This document shows, piece by piece, positions 8,077 to 16,687 of a stretch of DNA of 64,000 bases. The DNA is taken from assembly GCA_007693915.1 (NCBI GenBank), contig RECS01000105.1, forward strand, positions 1 through 64,000. Reading direction: 5' to 3'. How positions within the stretch are numbered: the stretch's first letter is position 1; every line of letters starts with the position of its first letter. This DNA comes from Saprospirales bacterium (lineage in GTDB: Bacteria; Bacteroidota; Bacteroidia; Chitinophagales; Saprospiraceae). Position numbers and translations under genes: made by a program. Under the pieces are notes generated by a model. It did no database searches and was not told where the DNA came from. It was given only the letters and a program-made list of their open reading frames with translations.

Positions 8077-8100
8077 AATAAGATACCTAAATCATAAACC

Positions 8101-8134
8101 AAAGGTCTGGCAATTCCATTGCCGGGCCTTTTTT
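8101..8134 (+). terminator. Rho-independent terminator after hppA
   Basis: AAAGGTCTGGCAA and TTGCCGGGCCTTTTTT pair around TTCCA (a GGCAA/TTGCC core plus an outer AAAGG/CCTTT stem) and end in T6. Confidence 0.85.
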
Positions 8135-8145
8135 GATAAAAGAAT

Positions 8146-9066
8146 ATGAAGAATCTGAACCTTTACTTTTTTATTGCCTTTTTGGCAATTACATTTTTAC
8201 CTTTCTTTTTTACTGGATGTGGTTCTTCTGATAATAGTGAAAATGAAAAGATCACTGCAGGAAATGAATTGGAATCAGTAGAGAATAATATAGATGATGA
8301 TATCTCTGAGCAGGCAAACCTATTATATGTTGCAACCCTTTCAGGTATAAATCTTAGATCAGAACCTTCAACTTCCGGTGAGGTAGTGGATCGTATTGTA
8401 TATGGTCAAGCAGTTGAGCTTATCCGTACCACTGGAATACCTTTTGAAAGCAGTGGCTTTTCCGGGGAGTGGACAGAAGTGAAATACGAGGATAAACAAG
8501 GGTATTTATTTAATGGTTTTTTATTGCCTATTGAGGCTCCAGGATTCAATCCACCGGCTACCTTGTCAGAGTACTTTCATGAGCAATTGCAACCTATAGG
8601 GCGTGAAATTGCACAAAAAAACATAGATCATACAGGTAATGATCATCGGGATTGGAAGGTGATTAGTGAAGATCAATTAGAAATAAAGGGTGAGTCTGAT
8701 TTCTTTCGTACCTACCGGGAATATGCAGGAGGATTTATTTTATATGAAGAAATTGGTTATGAGTACCATGCCTACAAAGGCTTTTTCCCGGGATTAAATC
8801 TTGAGCAAGGTTTCCTCCTTGTTCGCGCTATGTATCCTAAGTTCAAAGCCTATGAGGGTTGTTATTTAGAACTTGGTTCAATGCATTTTCCCAAAGAGGG
8901 GGGTGCATTAAAGGGGATTTCAATGTGTGTATTTACCCTGGAGATTGGTGAAAACAGGTCCGGGCAAAAGTTTATTTCTATCGGCAATGACGAAATGGGT
9001 TATACTGGTTTGGAAGTTAAAGAGGTGAAAGGAGGGATTGAGATAAAGAATTTTTACGCAATGTAA
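8146..9066 (+). CDS. Lipoprotein with bacterial SH3 domain
   Basis: 306 residues. The N-terminus is a lipoprotein signal (hydrophobic stretch then FFFTGC, Cys25), followed by an acidic linker. Residues ~65-125 match a bacterial SH3 (SH3b) domain: YVATLSGINLRSEPSTSGEVVDRIVYGQAVELI ... GEWTEVKYEDKQGYLFNGFLLP. Such domains bind peptidoglycan or other wall ligands. The remaining ~180 residues are a soluble domain I do not recognise. Probably anchored in a membrane facing the periplasm. It follows the hppA terminator by 11 nt, so it has its own promoter, though no good box is seen. Confidence 0.8.
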   Translation: MKNLNLYFFIAFLAITFLPFFFTGCGSSDNSENEKITAGNELESVENNIDDDISEQANLLYVATLSGINLRSEPSTSGEVVDRIVYGQAVELIRTTGIPFESSGFSGEWTEVKYEDKQGYLFNGFLLPIEAPGFNPPATLSEYFHEQLQPIGREIAQKNIDHTGNDHRDWKVISEDQLEIKGESDFFRTYREYAGGFILYEEIGYEYHAYKGFFPGLNLEQGFLLVRAMYPKFKAYEGCYLELGSMHFPKEGGALKGISMCVFTLEIGENRSGQKFISIGNDEMGYTGLEVKEVKGGIEIKNFYAM

Positions 9067-9094
9067 AATAACGATTGACTCAAAAGCCCAATTT

Positions 9095-10165
9095 CTAATC
9101 CAATCGCTTTTCAATATAAAAGGAATTCAGTAGTGCTAATGCTCCCATGTACTTTAAGTCAAAACTAATATAATCTCCTACTTTGTAGTCTTGATGGTTG
9201 TTTCCCAAATTGAGGATTAACATGTCAGAACTTGCATTTACGATTTTAATTTTTTGGTCTTCAGGAATAAGATAATCAGGGGAAATATCCAACAATCCAA
9301 TATCAAGAATAGCTCGGAAACTTGTTTTTCCATAATCTTTTTCATCTACCTCAAAAACTTCTCCTGAAGGATTCTCAGCTAATTCACCAATTGGGATAAC
9401 AGGCTTTTCCGTGATTTCAATTATTTGAGTAAAAAGCTTAAAAACATCCTTATGCATTCCCTTAAAGGTTGTTGAATTCACGAGGTCTGCACCGAAATAC
9501 AGTGTTTCTCCTACACGAAAATGATTAATTCCTGAAGGTAGGGTATGATTAAAAATCATTGGAATAACGACTGAAGTTCCACCTGTAACCCACGGGATGG
9601 TTTTATTGAATTTTGCATCTATAAGTTGTTTGTACAAACTAAGCATAACCAATTTATCCTGAGAAGGCATAACACCATGAAGACAATTCAGATTAGCGCC
9701 TATCCCATTCACTTTTATATTAGGTAGCCTAAAAACTGAATTATAGAAATCAATTAAATGTTCTCCCATAATCCCCTCGCGCAAATCACCGAGCTCTATC
9801 ATGATGATAACTTTGTGCATTCTATTTTGCTTTACAGCCTCATCACTAAGTAATTTAATAGTTCTGCTTTCTGAGTTGAAACTCACATCGGCATACTTTA
9901 TGATATCCGGTATGATTTCCTGAGCTGGTGGTTTAATGTAGACCGTCTGAACTTCAGGATTAATCTCTTTTATCTTTTTTAGATTACTTATTCTGGAATC
10001 ACAAACCTCTTTAATACCCAGATCCAGTACTTCCTTTAAAAATAATCTATTTCCACAGAGGATTTTTGTCACTATAGCCCAATCTATCCCCTTAGATTTG
10101 AATAGTTTATCAAGGTATTTATAGTTTTCTTTCAGTTTCTTACTATTGAGTGTAATATGTGCCAT
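9095..10165 (-). CDS. Alanine/ornithine-racemase-like PLP enzyme
   Basis: 356 residues, a fold-type III PLP enzyme of the alanine/ornithine racemase family (COG3457). The PLP lysine lies in WAIVTKILCGN (K34); later come GDLREGIMGEHL, VTGGTSVVIPMI and SGINHFRVGETLYFG, the phosphate-loop and active-site segments of this group. It lacks the separate C-terminal domain signature of classical Alr but keeps a short beta domain. It sits 11 nt downstream of alr in the same operon, suggesting a racemase of a second amino acid used with D-alanine (ornithine, serine or another residue; not resolvable here). Confidence 0.82.
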   Translation of the reverse strand: MAHITLNSKKLKENYKYLDKLFKSKGIDWAIVTKILCGNRLFLKEVLDLGIKEVCDSRISNLKKIKEINPEVQTVYIKPPAQEIIPDIIKYADVSFNSESRTIKLLSDEAVKQNRMHKVIIMIELGDLREGIMGEHLIDFYNSVFRLPNIKVNGIGANLNCLHGVMPSQDKLVMLSLYKQLIDAKFNKTIPWVTGGTSVVIPMIFNHTLPSGINHFRVGETLYFGADLVNSTTFKGMHKDVFKLFTQIIEITEKPVIPIGELAENPSGEVFEVDEKDYGKTSFRAILDIGLLDISPDYLIPEDQKIKIVNASSDMLILNLGNNHQDYKVGDYISFDLKYMGALALLNSFYIEKRLD

Positions 10166-10176
10166 AATGATAATTT

Positions 10177-11334
10177 TTAACCAACGATTATTCTAGGTAA
10201 ACTTTCCGGTAATCTGGTAAGCAGTTCATAATTAATTTGATTACTGGCATCACCAAAGGATGCAACACTTATTTCGAGATCTCCTTGTTTTCCAATCAAA
10301 ACCACTTCATCTCCTTTTCTAGCGTTAGGTACATCTGTAATATCCACCACAATTAAATTCATATTTACTCTACCTGTGATGGCTACTCTTTTACCCCCCA
10401 CTAAAACTCTTCCTACGTTACTTAGAGATCTGCTATAACCATAACCATAACCCACAGGAACTAAAGCTATTTTAAGGTCTTTGCTTGCCAAATAAATTGA
10501 GCCGTAACCAATATACTCTCCGCGTTTGACATTCTTAATGTCCATAATAGACGTTTTCCAAGAAATAATTCTCTTCAAGGGGTCTGTCTTAATTAACTTA
10601 TCACTGGAGTACTCAATAAAAGTTTCATAACTCGGCCAGAATCCATATTGCATAATCCCAATTCTAGCTAAATCTCCGATCATCTCAGGATACCTCATGA
10701 TTCCAGCTGAACAGCATGCATGAAAATATCTAACATCTCTGAGTTCATCCTGTAAAAAACTACACATCTCAATATACCTAAATTTCTGACGCTCGATTCG
10801 GACATAATTTGATATACTTTCAGCGCCCGCAAAATGAGTGCATGCACCAAAGACTTTTACATAAATATCATTCTTTTTAATGGCATTTAATGCTTCACTT
10901 AAATCTTGGTTTGTTAGACCGGTTCTGTTCATTCCTGTTTCCAATTCAAGATGGATTAAAGCGGGTTTCCCCACTTTTTTGGCTATATTTATCGCCTGGA
11001 ATAAGCGCTCAATGTCAAAAATATAAAACTGAATTTCGTTACTTATTACCCATTCAAGTGCTTCATCAGCTACCATCCCCATAATCATAATATCCGCTTT
11101 CCTTTGTCCCAGAACTTGATAAACTTGAAATGCTTCCTCAGAACTGAATACAGAAAAGTGATTGATATTATTTTCTAATGCTATATTGACAAAAGGTTGT
11201 ATACCATGACCATATGCATTTCCTTTTACAACAGAGGAAAATTTTACATTTTCAGGAAGTTGGCTTTGAATAAATTTCAAATTATTCAAATAGGCGGAAC
11301 GGCTAATCTCGATTTTTGAGGTATGCCAAGTCAT
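10177..11334 (-). CDS. alr: Alanine racemase
   Basis: 385 residues, cytoplasmic PLP enzyme that interconverts L- and D-alanine for peptidoglycan. The N-terminal TIM barrel carries the PLP lysine in FSSVVKGNAYGHG (K38). ELETGMNRTG, CSAGIMRYPEMIGDLARIGIMQYG and, in the C-terminal domain, the catalytic-tyrosine segment GEYIGYGSIY follow in the usual order, ending in GRVNMNLIVVDITD and GKQGD. Length is normal. Second gene of a GNAT-alr-racemase operon on the minus strand (20 nt after the acetyltransferase). Confidence 0.95.
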   Translation of the reverse strand: MTWHTSKIEISRSAYLNNLKFIQSQLPENVKFSSVVKGNAYGHGIQPFVNIALENNINHFSVFSSEEAFQVYQVLGQRKADIMIMGMVADEALEWVISNEIQFYIFDIERLFQAINIAKKVGKPALIHLELETGMNRTGLTNQDLSEALNAIKKNDIYVKVFGACTHFAGAESISNYVRIERQKFRYIEMCSFLQDELRDVRYFHACCSAGIMRYPEMIGDLARIGIMQYGFWPSYETFIEYSSDKLIKTDPLKRIISWKTSIMDIKNVKRGEYIGYGSIYLASKDLKIALVPVGYGYGYSRSLSNVGRVLVGGKRVAITGRVNMNLIVVDITDVPNARKGDEVVLIGKQGDLEISVASFGDASNQINYELLTRLPESLPRIIVG

Positions 11335-11354
11335 AAAAAATTAAGATTGGTAGA

Positions 11355-11807
11355 CTATGAGGGATAGTACCTCATTTCGAGGTATTTACTGGTAAATCCT
11401 ATTTTTTCATACAGGTATCGGGCTGGATTATCCGGTTCAACATGTAATGCAATTGCTCCTTCAGCTTTTTCTATAGCAGCATTCATTAATTTTTTTCCAA
11501 TACCCATACCTCTCTTTTCTCCATTTACCGCAATATACACTAGAATGTTTTCAGGGATATAGCCTTTCATTCCTGTGTCATTTATAATGGTGGCTCCTAC
11601 GATTTCATTTTCGAGAACTGCAGTTACAATAAATCCTCCTTTCCCATTTCCCAAAGTCATGGAATAGTTCAGGCATTTTTCAATATCCTCTTTTTTGTCA
11701 CCATATTGATCAAGGTGGACAAAAAGAAAATCAATGATGTTTTGTTTAATTTCAGGTGTAGGTTGTTGATTTGTATCGTAATAATTTAGCTTAATTGATT
11801 TATTCAT
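11355..11807 (-). CDS. GNAT-family N-acetyltransferase
   Basis: 150 residues. The acetyl-CoA pyrophosphate loop is visible as KRGMGIGKKLMNAAIEKA (Q/R-x-x-G-x-G/A pattern), preceded by ILVYIAVNGE and followed by IALHVEPDNPARYLYEKIGF, the GNAT C-terminal beta-alpha-beta with the typical N-P-A...Y-x-K-x-G-F. Cytoplasmic. First gene of an operon with two amino-acid racemases, so an amino-acid or cell-wall-related acceptor is plausible, but substrate is not predictable. Confidence 0.88.
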   Translation of the reverse strand: MNKSIKLNYYDTNQQPTPEIKQNIIDFLFVHLDQYGDKKEDIEKCLNYSMTLGNGKGGFIVTAVLENEIVGATIINDTGMKGYIPENILVYIAVNGEKRGMGIGKKLMNAAIEKAEGAIALHVEPDNPARYLYEKIGFTSKYLEMRYYPS

Positions 11808-11860
11808 TATTAGGTTTAACTTTTCTATTTATTGCTTATTGAGTCAAATTAAAATAAAAA

Positions 11861-11886
11861 ATACCCATTATTGGAGTAATGGGTAT
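11861..11886 (-). terminator. Rho-independent terminator of the small-gene trio
   Basis: Perfect 10-bp stem ATACCCATTA / TAATGGGTAT with a 6-nt loop; on the minus strand followed by TTTTTATTTTAATTT. It separates the three-gene unit above from the acetyltransferase operon below. Confidence 0.85.
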
Positions 11887-11906
11887 TTTATTTATGGTGT
11901 AAGTAT

Positions 11907-12083
11907 TTAGATATTACTTTCAAGAACAGCAGGATTAACAACATCATATAACCCTCTCTCACATCGTTGATCAAATGCTTTGGATGGTACGGACATAATC
12001 CTATTGGCTTGCATAAGTCTTATCTTGACCTTTCGCTTATTTTTTTCAATAATTTTTACTTTAATTGAATATGGTAAACTCAT
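11907..12083 (-). CDS. Small basic protein, third gene of the trio
   Basis: 58 residues, too short for the supplied track: MSLPYSIKVKIIEKNKRKVKIRLMQANRIMSVPSKAFDQRCERGLYDVVNPAVLESNI. It begins 12 nt after the stop of the 67-residue gene and ends just before a strong terminator, so it is very likely translated from the same mRNA. It is basic at the N-terminus (KVKIIEKNKRKVKIR) and has no signal peptide or TM segment. No family recognised. Confidence 0.6.
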   Translation of the reverse strand: MSLPYSIKVKIIEKNKRKVKIRLMQANRIMSVPSKAFDQRCERGLYDVVNPAVLESNI

Positions 12084-12095
12084 GACACTTTTTTT

Positions 12096-12299
12096 TTATG
12101 ATGATGGTGCACTATCTTCAATAAACTTCTTTCCATTCCATTTTCCAAGCCATTCACAGTTTTTTCCAATTTTCTTGTAGTGCATATATGTTGAAATTGC
12201 TGCTGGTTTAGATTTTCGATTGATTGTAATCATACTATGTCCTGATCTAACCTGGAAATAATATTTTCCGGTTCCCATTGTAAAATTTTTTCTACGCAT
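12096..12299 (-). CDS. Small basic protein, second gene of the trio
   Basis: 67 residues from the ATG at 12299 (MRRKNFTMGTGKYYFQVRSGHSMITINRKSKPAAISTYMHYKKIGKNCEWLGKWNGKKFIEDSAPSS). The track start at 12344 would overlap the end of the preceding gene and adds 15 non-matching residues, so the inner ATG, 22 nt after that stop, is preferred. Strongly basic, alternating polar and hydrophobic, probably a small beta-rich fold. It lies between the nuclease-fold-like gene and the 58-residue gene with short gaps. Function unknown. Confidence 0.62.
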   Translation of the reverse strand: MRRKNFTMGTGKYYFQVRSGHSMITINRKSKPAAISTYMHYKKIGKNCEWLGKWNGKKFIEDSAPSS

Positions 12300-12321
12300 G
12301 TTAATTGATTTTGTTAAAAAT

Positions 12322-12678
12322 TTATATACTGACAACTGTGGCATTTAAACCATAATTCTTAACCAATTTATCGGTAAATGATTTGTGGCCACGTGGAGCT
12401 AAAAGGTACAACTTTCCATTTTTCATTTGCGCTAGAGTAGCGAAAAGTTTCCATTTGGAGACAGTAGATGTTTCATCTTCATTCTTAAGAGCAATTTGAA
12501 AATAATTCTTTGAATTACCTTTCATTGCGGTAATATCTGGTGATAAACTTTTTTCTTCACCACTAGAGAAAGAGGTAGGATCTGCAAAGTCATCATGACT
12601 TGATTTGATTTCGCTATATCCTTTACTTTGGACGAATTCTATTGCCTTTTCAATATACTCAGACGAATTTGTTGTCAT
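12322..12678 (-). CDS. Unknown protein, possible degenerate PD-(D/E)XK fold
   Basis: 118 residues, soluble. The middle reads SPDITAMKGNSKNYFQIALKNED (D48, K65), which has the spacing of a restriction-endonuclease-like core (P-D-x(10-20)-[E]-x-K), but the position of the catalytic Glu is Ala63. It is followed by KWKLFATLAQMKNGKLYLLAPRGHKSFTDKLVKNYGLNATVVSI, an alpha-beta stretch that looks well conserved. I read it as a nuclease-like fold that has lost catalysis, or an unrelated alpha-beta protein. It is the first gene of a tight, terminated three-gene unit. No signal peptide. Confidence 0.6.
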   Translation of the reverse strand: MTTNSSEYIEKAIEFVQSKGYSEIKSSHDDFADPTSFSSGEEKSLSPDITAMKGNSKNYFQIALKNEDETSTVSKWKLFATLAQMKNGKLYLLAPRGHKSFTDKLVKNYGLNATVVSI

Positions 12679-13104
12679 ATAAATTTGTAGTTAATAAAAA
12701 ATATTTGTTTAAAAATGACTAGTATTTAGCGGAAATACATATTACAATTATATTAACGGCGAATGTTAACGTTTTGTTTTGTCCCTTAAAATCCTTATTA
12801 AGAACTTGGACATTAAAAAATCAACCTACCAAAAACCACATAGGAGAATGAACTTTCTCAGACAGAATTTAAGAAAGTGGGGTAAAAAAGAACTAAAATG
12901 TATCTGAATGATCAAAACTACCGCTTAGTAATAGTACAGCCTAAAGATACGATAATTTTTTGATCTAACCAAATGTTACTTTTATTTTAAGTCACTATAC
13001 TGTAGAATTTTACTTTTTGGTTTAGTAGGAAATAAAAATTAAGACTTTTAAATCTGTGTTTTAAAACATAAAGCAATTACTTTTGCGTCAAATTTTATAT
13101 ACCT
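12679..13104. other. Intergenic stretch with purH promoter
   Basis: 426 nt between divergent genes. Two tiny frames on the plus strand (about 20 codons each, 12848-12966) show no conservation signal. Only the purH -7 box near the end is recognisable; I see no RNA gene. Confidence 0.4.
13078..13085 (+). promoter_or_regulatory. Putative -7 box TACTTTTG for purH
   Basis: TAnnTTTG match 19 nt before the purH ATG, giving a leader of about 12 nt. No clear -33 TTTG. Confidence 0.5.
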
Positions 13105-14592
13105 ATGGCTAATAAAAGAATAAAAAGGGTTTTGATTTCTGTTTTCTCGAAAAAAGGAATATCACAAATTTGTCAAGAACTGGATAACCATGATGTGGAA
13201 ATCTTGAGTACAGGAGGGACTGCCGCTTTTATTGAATCACTTGGGATTAAAGTTACTAAAGTTGAAGATATTACAGGCTTTCCATCCATTCTCGAAGGTA
13301 GAGTAAAAACTTTGCATCCGAGTGTTTTTGGTGGAATCCTGGCAAAGAGTGAAGATTCACATTTAAAAACACTACAGGAATATAGTATTCCGCAGATAGA
13401 TGCTGTTATTGTTGACTTGTACCCCTTTTCTGAGACTGTGGCAGATGGAGGAACCCATGAGGAAATTATTGAAAAGATTGACATAGGAGGGGTTTCTCTC
13501 ATCAGGGCAGCAGCAAAAAACTATGCAGAGGTAGTCGTGGTTCCCTCTGCTAACGAATACGCTGGATTCTTAGACCTGATTTTGAAACAATCTTGCTCTA
13601 CAACTTTGGAACAAAGAAAAGAGTTGTCCAAAAAAGCTTTTTTATGCACAGTAAATTATGATAGCGAAATTGCTCAATATTTTGGAGGTTCAAAACAACT
13701 CAGGTATGGGGAAAACCCACATCAGAATGCTGAATTTAATGGAATTTTAGAGAATTGCTTTGTGCAACTAAATGGAAAAGAGTTGAGCTATAATAACTTG
13801 CTGGATATTGATGCCGCATTTGGTATTATGGCCGAAGTGAGTGAAAATCCTCCCACATTTTCAGTAATCAAGCATAACAATATGTGTGGTTTTGCTGAAG
13901 CTCCCACTGTATTGCAAGCCTGGCAAAATGCGTTAGCTTGTGATCCTGTTTCTGCATTTGGGGGAATCATTACAACTAATAGGATCCTTGACCTTGAAAC
14001 CGCTACTGAAATTGATAAAATATTCTATGAGGTTTTAATTGCTCCTGATTATCATGATGACGCCCTTGAATTACTTTTGAGGAAAAAGAAAAGAATCATT
14101 TTAAAATTGAATAAGTACCCTCAACAAAAAAGGACAACACGAACAGTTTTAAATGGTCAGTTGACTCAGGATCAAGATCTTCATCAACACTCAACTGATG
14201 ATTGGAGATTATCGACTAAAGTAAAGGCTTCCTCAGCTCAGCTAGAGGACTTACTATTTGCTAATCGGCTTGTTAAACATTTAAAAAGCAATGCTATTTC
14301 ACTCGTTAAAAATAAAACTTTAATTGGGATGGGCGCTGGTCAGACGAGTAGGGTAGACGCTTTAAATCACGCCATTCAAAAAGCGATTGACAATGGGTTT
14401 GACCTCAGAGGTGCTGTAATGGCATCTGATGCTTTTTTTCCTTTTAATGATTGTGTTGAAATTGCCTATAAGTCAGGTATTACTGCTGTTGTACAACCAG
14501 GTGGATCAATAAAGGATCAGGACAGTATTGACTTTTGCAATGATCATGAAATGTCAATGTACTTAACTGGATTCAGACATTTTAAACATTAA
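13105..14592 (+). CDS. purH: Bifunctional AICAR transformylase / IMP cyclohydrolase
   Basis: 495 residues; catalyses the last two steps of IMP synthesis in the cytoplasm. The N-terminal MGS-like cyclohydrolase domain has LISVFSKKGI, LSTGGTAAFIESLGI, ILEGRVKTLHP and DLYPFSETVADGG. The transformylase part has LRYGENPHQ, ELSYNNLLDIDAAF, VIKHNNMCG and a C-terminal RGAVMASDAFFPF...VQPGGSIKDQD. The usual KHNNPCG proline is Met here, a position that varies between phyla. Length fits the family (~510). It runs into coaX with a 4-nt gap, so the two are probably co-transcribed. Confidence 0.97.
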   Translation: MANKRIKRVLISVFSKKGISQICQELDNHDVEILSTGGTAAFIESLGIKVTKVEDITGFPSILEGRVKTLHPSVFGGILAKSEDSHLKTLQEYSIPQIDAVIVDLYPFSETVADGGTHEEIIEKIDIGGVSLIRAAAKNYAEVVVVPSANEYAGFLDLILKQSCSTTLEQRKELSKKAFLCTVNYDSEIAQYFGGSKQLRYGENPHQNAEFNGILENCFVQLNGKELSYNNLLDIDAAFGIMAEVSENPPTFSVIKHNNMCGFAEAPTVLQAWQNALACDPVSAFGGIITTNRILDLETATEIDKIFYEVLIAPDYHDDALELLLRKKKRIILKLNKYPQQKRTTRTVLNGQLTQDQDLHQHSTDDWRLSTKVKASSAQLEDLLFANRLVKHLKSNAISLVKNKTLIGMGAGQTSRVDALNHAIQKAIDNGFDLRGAVMASDAFFPFNDCVEIAYKSGITAVVQPGGSIKDQDSIDFCNDHEMSMYLTGFRHFKH

Positions 14593-14596
14593 GGTA

Positions 14597-15328
14597 GTGT
14601 TCCTTACATTAGACATTGGAAATTCTAAAACTAAATGGGGCTTGTTTGAATATGACAATCTCATAAGTCGTGGCGTTTTTTTAAACACCTCTAAAACTCC
14701 TGAATTTTGGAATAGCGCCGGAATTACTGATATTGTCTATTCAGCATCTGGAAAAATAGGGGATCCTCTTAAAGATTTCATTAACAATCAACCTCATGCT
14801 TTGAATTTAGGTAACATTCCCTTGCCATTTCTATCCCTATATGAAACCCCGGATACACTGGGTAGAGACAGGGTTGCTGCAATTAAAGGTGCATCAGTTA
14901 AATTTACTAATACTGACTTACTGGTAATTGATGCCGGTTCTTGTCTTACTTTTGATTTTATTGACCAAAATGGTATACACATGGGCGGTACAATTAGTCC
15001 AGGAATAAAAATGAGATTAAAAGCAGTAAATGCTTTTACAGATAAGTTACCTTTGTTATCTGAAATACCAAACGCTATTGAACCACTTGCAAAAAATACA
15101 AGTTCTGCAATTGGACAAGGTGCTTTGCTAGGTTTTTTATACGAAACTGAGGGATACATCAGTTATGTTAAGTCTCACTTTCCAAAACTTAAGATTTTAG
15201 TAACAGGAGGGGACGCTTGGATATTTGTTAAATTCATAAAAATAAAGATATTTGCGGAGCCAAATTTGGTTTTGATGGGGTTGAATGAAATTTTAAAAAA
15301 TTATGTTGAAAAAAAAGGCTGGAATTAA
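14597..15328 (+). CDS. coaX: Type III pantothenate kinase
   Basis: 243 residues with a GTG start 4 nt after the purH stop (no closer ATG keeps the conserved N-terminus). Phosphorylates pantothenate, the first step of CoA synthesis. ASKHA-fold motifs are clear: LTLDIGNSKTKWG at the start, GRDRVAAIKGA, VIDAGSCLTFDFI (phosphate 2/catalytic Asp), GGTISPGIKMRLKAV and LVTGGDAW. Length normal. The 3' end overlaps the next gene by 26 nt, indicating translational coupling. Confidence 0.95.
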   Translation: MFLTLDIGNSKTKWGLFEYDNLISRGVFLNTSKTPEFWNSAGITDIVYSASGKIGDPLKDFINNQPHALNLGNIPLPFLSLYETPDTLGRDRVAAIKGASVKFTNTDLLVIDAGSCLTFDFIDQNGIHMGGTISPGIKMRLKAVNAFTDKLPLLSEIPNAIEPLAKNTSSAIGQGALLGFLYETEGYISYVKSHFPKLKILVTGGDAWIFVKFIKIKIFAEPNLVLMGLNEILKNYVEKKGWN

Positions 15329-16655
15329 ATTACTTATTGCATTAGCTGTTTTTTGTTTTTCCTATACAGAAATCAGTGCGCAAAACGCTGTTGTATCGCC
15401 CTACTCCCGAATAGGTTTTGGTGAAATTCACGGAATGGATTTACCGCATCTTCAAGCAATGGGGGGTCTTGGTTCCTCACATTGGTCCTACAACAATCTA
15501 AATATTAGTAACCCTGCTTCCTATGCGTATTTGCGTACAGCTTCCCTCAATGCAGGTTTTAATATAAAATATAATCATTTTAGTGATGGTGATAATTCTA
15601 CCGGAATATGGAGCGGAGGATTAAATCAACTTATCATTGGTTTTCCTTTGATTAACTCCATCAATGAATTATTGGCAGAAACTTATTCGGATTGGCGATT
15701 TGGTTCAGCTTTTGGAATTTTACCATTCTCTGGTGTGGGATTTGATATCAGATCAGAAGATTTTGATCCTGAAATAGGTTCAGTAATTAGAGACTACAGT
15801 GGATCTGGTGGAACAAATTTGATATTTATCGGACAAGCAGTGAGATATAAAAATACAAGTATAGGGCTAAATATTGGTTACCTGTTTGGCTCTTTAGAAG
15901 AGAATCGGACAGTTACCTTTCCGGATGCTTTTGTACATTATAGAAATCGTTTTGATGATGAAATAAAAATCTCAGGTATTTACTATAAACTGGGTTTTAT
16001 GCAGGACATTATTTTAGAGAGATCTGAAAATGATCCTTATTTTGATGATCGAGGAAAGCCTTTAAGGTATGTCACCCTAGGAGCACATGTAAAACCAAGC
16101 ACCAGTTTTGATAATAAAGCCAATAGCTTTTATTTCTCTGAACATGTCTTTTTGCCTGCGAACAGAGATACCTTGTTATTAAGTGATGGTCAAAAATCTT
16201 CCGGAAACCTTCCACCTGAATTTGGTTTTGGTGCATCTTATATTGTAAAAGACAATTGGCAACTGGGACTAGATTTTTCTTTAGGCTTATGGAGTCAATA
16301 TAAAAATGAAGCAAAACAGGAAGAATTAAAGAATTCCTTCAGATTTGGACTCGGTGGCGCTTATACACCGAATCACAACTCCATAACTAGCTTTTTTGAG
16401 CGGGTTACCTATAGAGCCGGACTTTACTATTTGAATGACCCAAGAAGCGTTAATGACCGCCAGCTCTATGAATATGGTCTTAGTTTTGGAGCCAGTTTTC
16501 CCTTTATAGTCCAAAGACAGGTCAGTCATTTAAATACCTCTTTTCAATTGGGACGAAGAGGTGTAGAGGATGGATTACAAGAAACCTTTTTTAACATTAA
16601 CCTTGGATTTACAGTTAACGATAACACCTGGTTTGTAAAAAGACGTTTTGATTAG
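15303..16655 (+). CDS. Outer-membrane beta-barrel protein
   Basis: 450 residues with a signal peptide (MLKKKAGIKLLIALAVFCFSYTEISAQ). The mature part begins VVSPYSRIGFGEIHGMDLPHLQAMGGLG, a segment typical of Bacteroidota barrels of the FadL/PorV-like kind, followed by many amphipathic strands (FGLGGAYTPNHNSITSFFERVTYRAGLYYL, LSFGASFPF). It overlaps coaX by 26 nt, an arrangement I know from other Bacteroidota where coaX precedes an OM-protein gene. Function not established; lipid or hydrophobic-compound transport or T9SS accessory roles are possible. Confidence 0.75.
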   Translation: MLKKKAGIKLLIALAVFCFSYTEISAQNAVVSPYSRIGFGEIHGMDLPHLQAMGGLGSSHWSYNNLNISNPASYAYLRTASLNAGFNIKYNHFSDGDNSTGIWSGGLNQLIIGFPLINSINELLAETYSDWRFGSAFGILPFSGVGFDIRSEDFDPEIGSVIRDYSGSGGTNLIFIGQAVRYKNTSIGLNIGYLFGSLEENRTVTFPDAFVHYRNRFDDEIKISGIYYKLGFMQDIILERSENDPYFDDRGKPLRYVTLGAHVKPSTSFDNKANSFYFSEHVFLPANRDTLLLSDGQKSSGNLPPEFGFGASYIVKDNWQLGLDFSLGLWSQYKNEAKQEELKNSFRFGLGGAYTPNHNSITSFFERVTYRAGLYYLNDPRSVNDRQLYEYGLSFGASFPFIVQRQVSHLNTSFQLGRRGVEDGLQETFFNINLGFTVNDNTWFVKRRFD

Positions 16656-16687
16656 GACTTTTTAACTACTTATTTAGAACCAAAACT

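Noticed and set aside
11980-12180. 66-residue plus-strand ORF
   Set aside because: Antisense to the 58- and 67-residue genes of the minus-strand trio, which have operon spacing and a terminator.
12848-12966. Two ~20-codon frames between the trio and purH
   Set aside because: Too short, overlapping in different frames, no start context or conserved pattern.
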